A stretch of 64,000 nucleotides of DNA from Phlegmacium glaucopus (Eukaryota; Basidiomycota; Agaricomycetes; Agaricales; Cortinariaceae): the NCBI GenBank assembly GCA_015039465.1, contig MU130532.1, positions 73,494 to 137,493 of the forward strand, given 5' to 3'. The position numbers and the translations under genes are program-made. The first letter of the stretch is position 1. Every line of letters begins with the position of its first letter. Of this stretch, positions 63,987 through 64,000 are shown piece after piece. Below the pieces are notes generated by a model, which was not told where the DNA came from, ran no database searches, and worked only from the letters and a program-made list of their open reading frames with translations.

Positions 63987-64000
63987 ACAGCGCCTCTTCG

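Larger units (their letters stand above)
58459..64000 (-). mobile_element. DIRS/Ngaro-type tyrosine-recombinase retrotransposon, right part beyond the window
   Basis: Three coding regions on the minus strand in the order gag (63986-63012), RT-RNase H (about 63010-59978) and tyrosine recombinase (59985-58459), the diagnostic set of the DIRS order, which uses a recombinase in place of an integrase. The RT region contains an intron (62127-62446) and is interrupted by a DNA element (60430-61364). Apart from these the frames are long and open, so the copy is young. No methyltransferase or hydrolase domain was seen. The 5' end lies outside the window. Confidence 0.88.

Overview
The window looks like nuclear DNA of a mushroom-forming basidiomycete (Agaricomycetes). 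Genes carry many short introns (about 50-75 nt) with GT-AG or GC-AG ends. The families fit this: seven-helix membrane proteins with a YRCW motif or a DUF6533 start, DUF4419 proteins, an M35-like secreted peptidase, a fungal URA2-type CPSase-ATCase fusion, a PSTAIRE CDK, beta-tubulin and a KIN1-type kinase. All gene models were read by eye from the sequence; no database search was run.

Layout. 1-9100 is a rearranged region built from one small locus (an aminoglycoside-phosphotransferase-like gene next to a DUF4419 gene, plus a seven-helix gene). It contains direct partial copies and, at about 1185-3782, a 2.6 kb block that is the left-right mirror image (reversed but NOT complemented) of that locus. 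9100-46700 is a normal gene-rich region: a secreted Ser/Thr/Pro-rich protein, an acidic orphan, a DUF6533 receptor-like protein, CDK1, GPN1 GTPase, an SRA/YDG protein, signal peptidase subunit 1, a KIN1-like kinase, URA2, beta-tubulin, an M35-like peptidase, a Gfd2/YDR514C-like protein and an MFS transporter. 46700-64000 is a transposon graveyard: a TA-flanked MITE, a family of solo LTRs (four nested in one place), a 2.1 kb hAT-like element with 8-bp target duplications and an internal tandem array, a 418-bp near-perfect palindrome, and a DIRS-type tyrosine-recombinase retrotransposon (gag, RT-RNase H, recombinase, all on the minus strand). The retrotransposon's pol is split by a spliceosomal intron and by a 935-bp TA-flanked DNA element.

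The core genes are housekeeping: pyrimidine synthesis (URA2), cell cycle and cytoskeleton (CDK1, beta-tubulin, KIN1), RNA polymerase II assembly (GPN1), secretion (SPC1). Nothing suggests a biosynthetic cluster or operon. The most unusual signals are the mirror-image block, the nested LTR stack, and the element-in-element structure of the DIRS copy.
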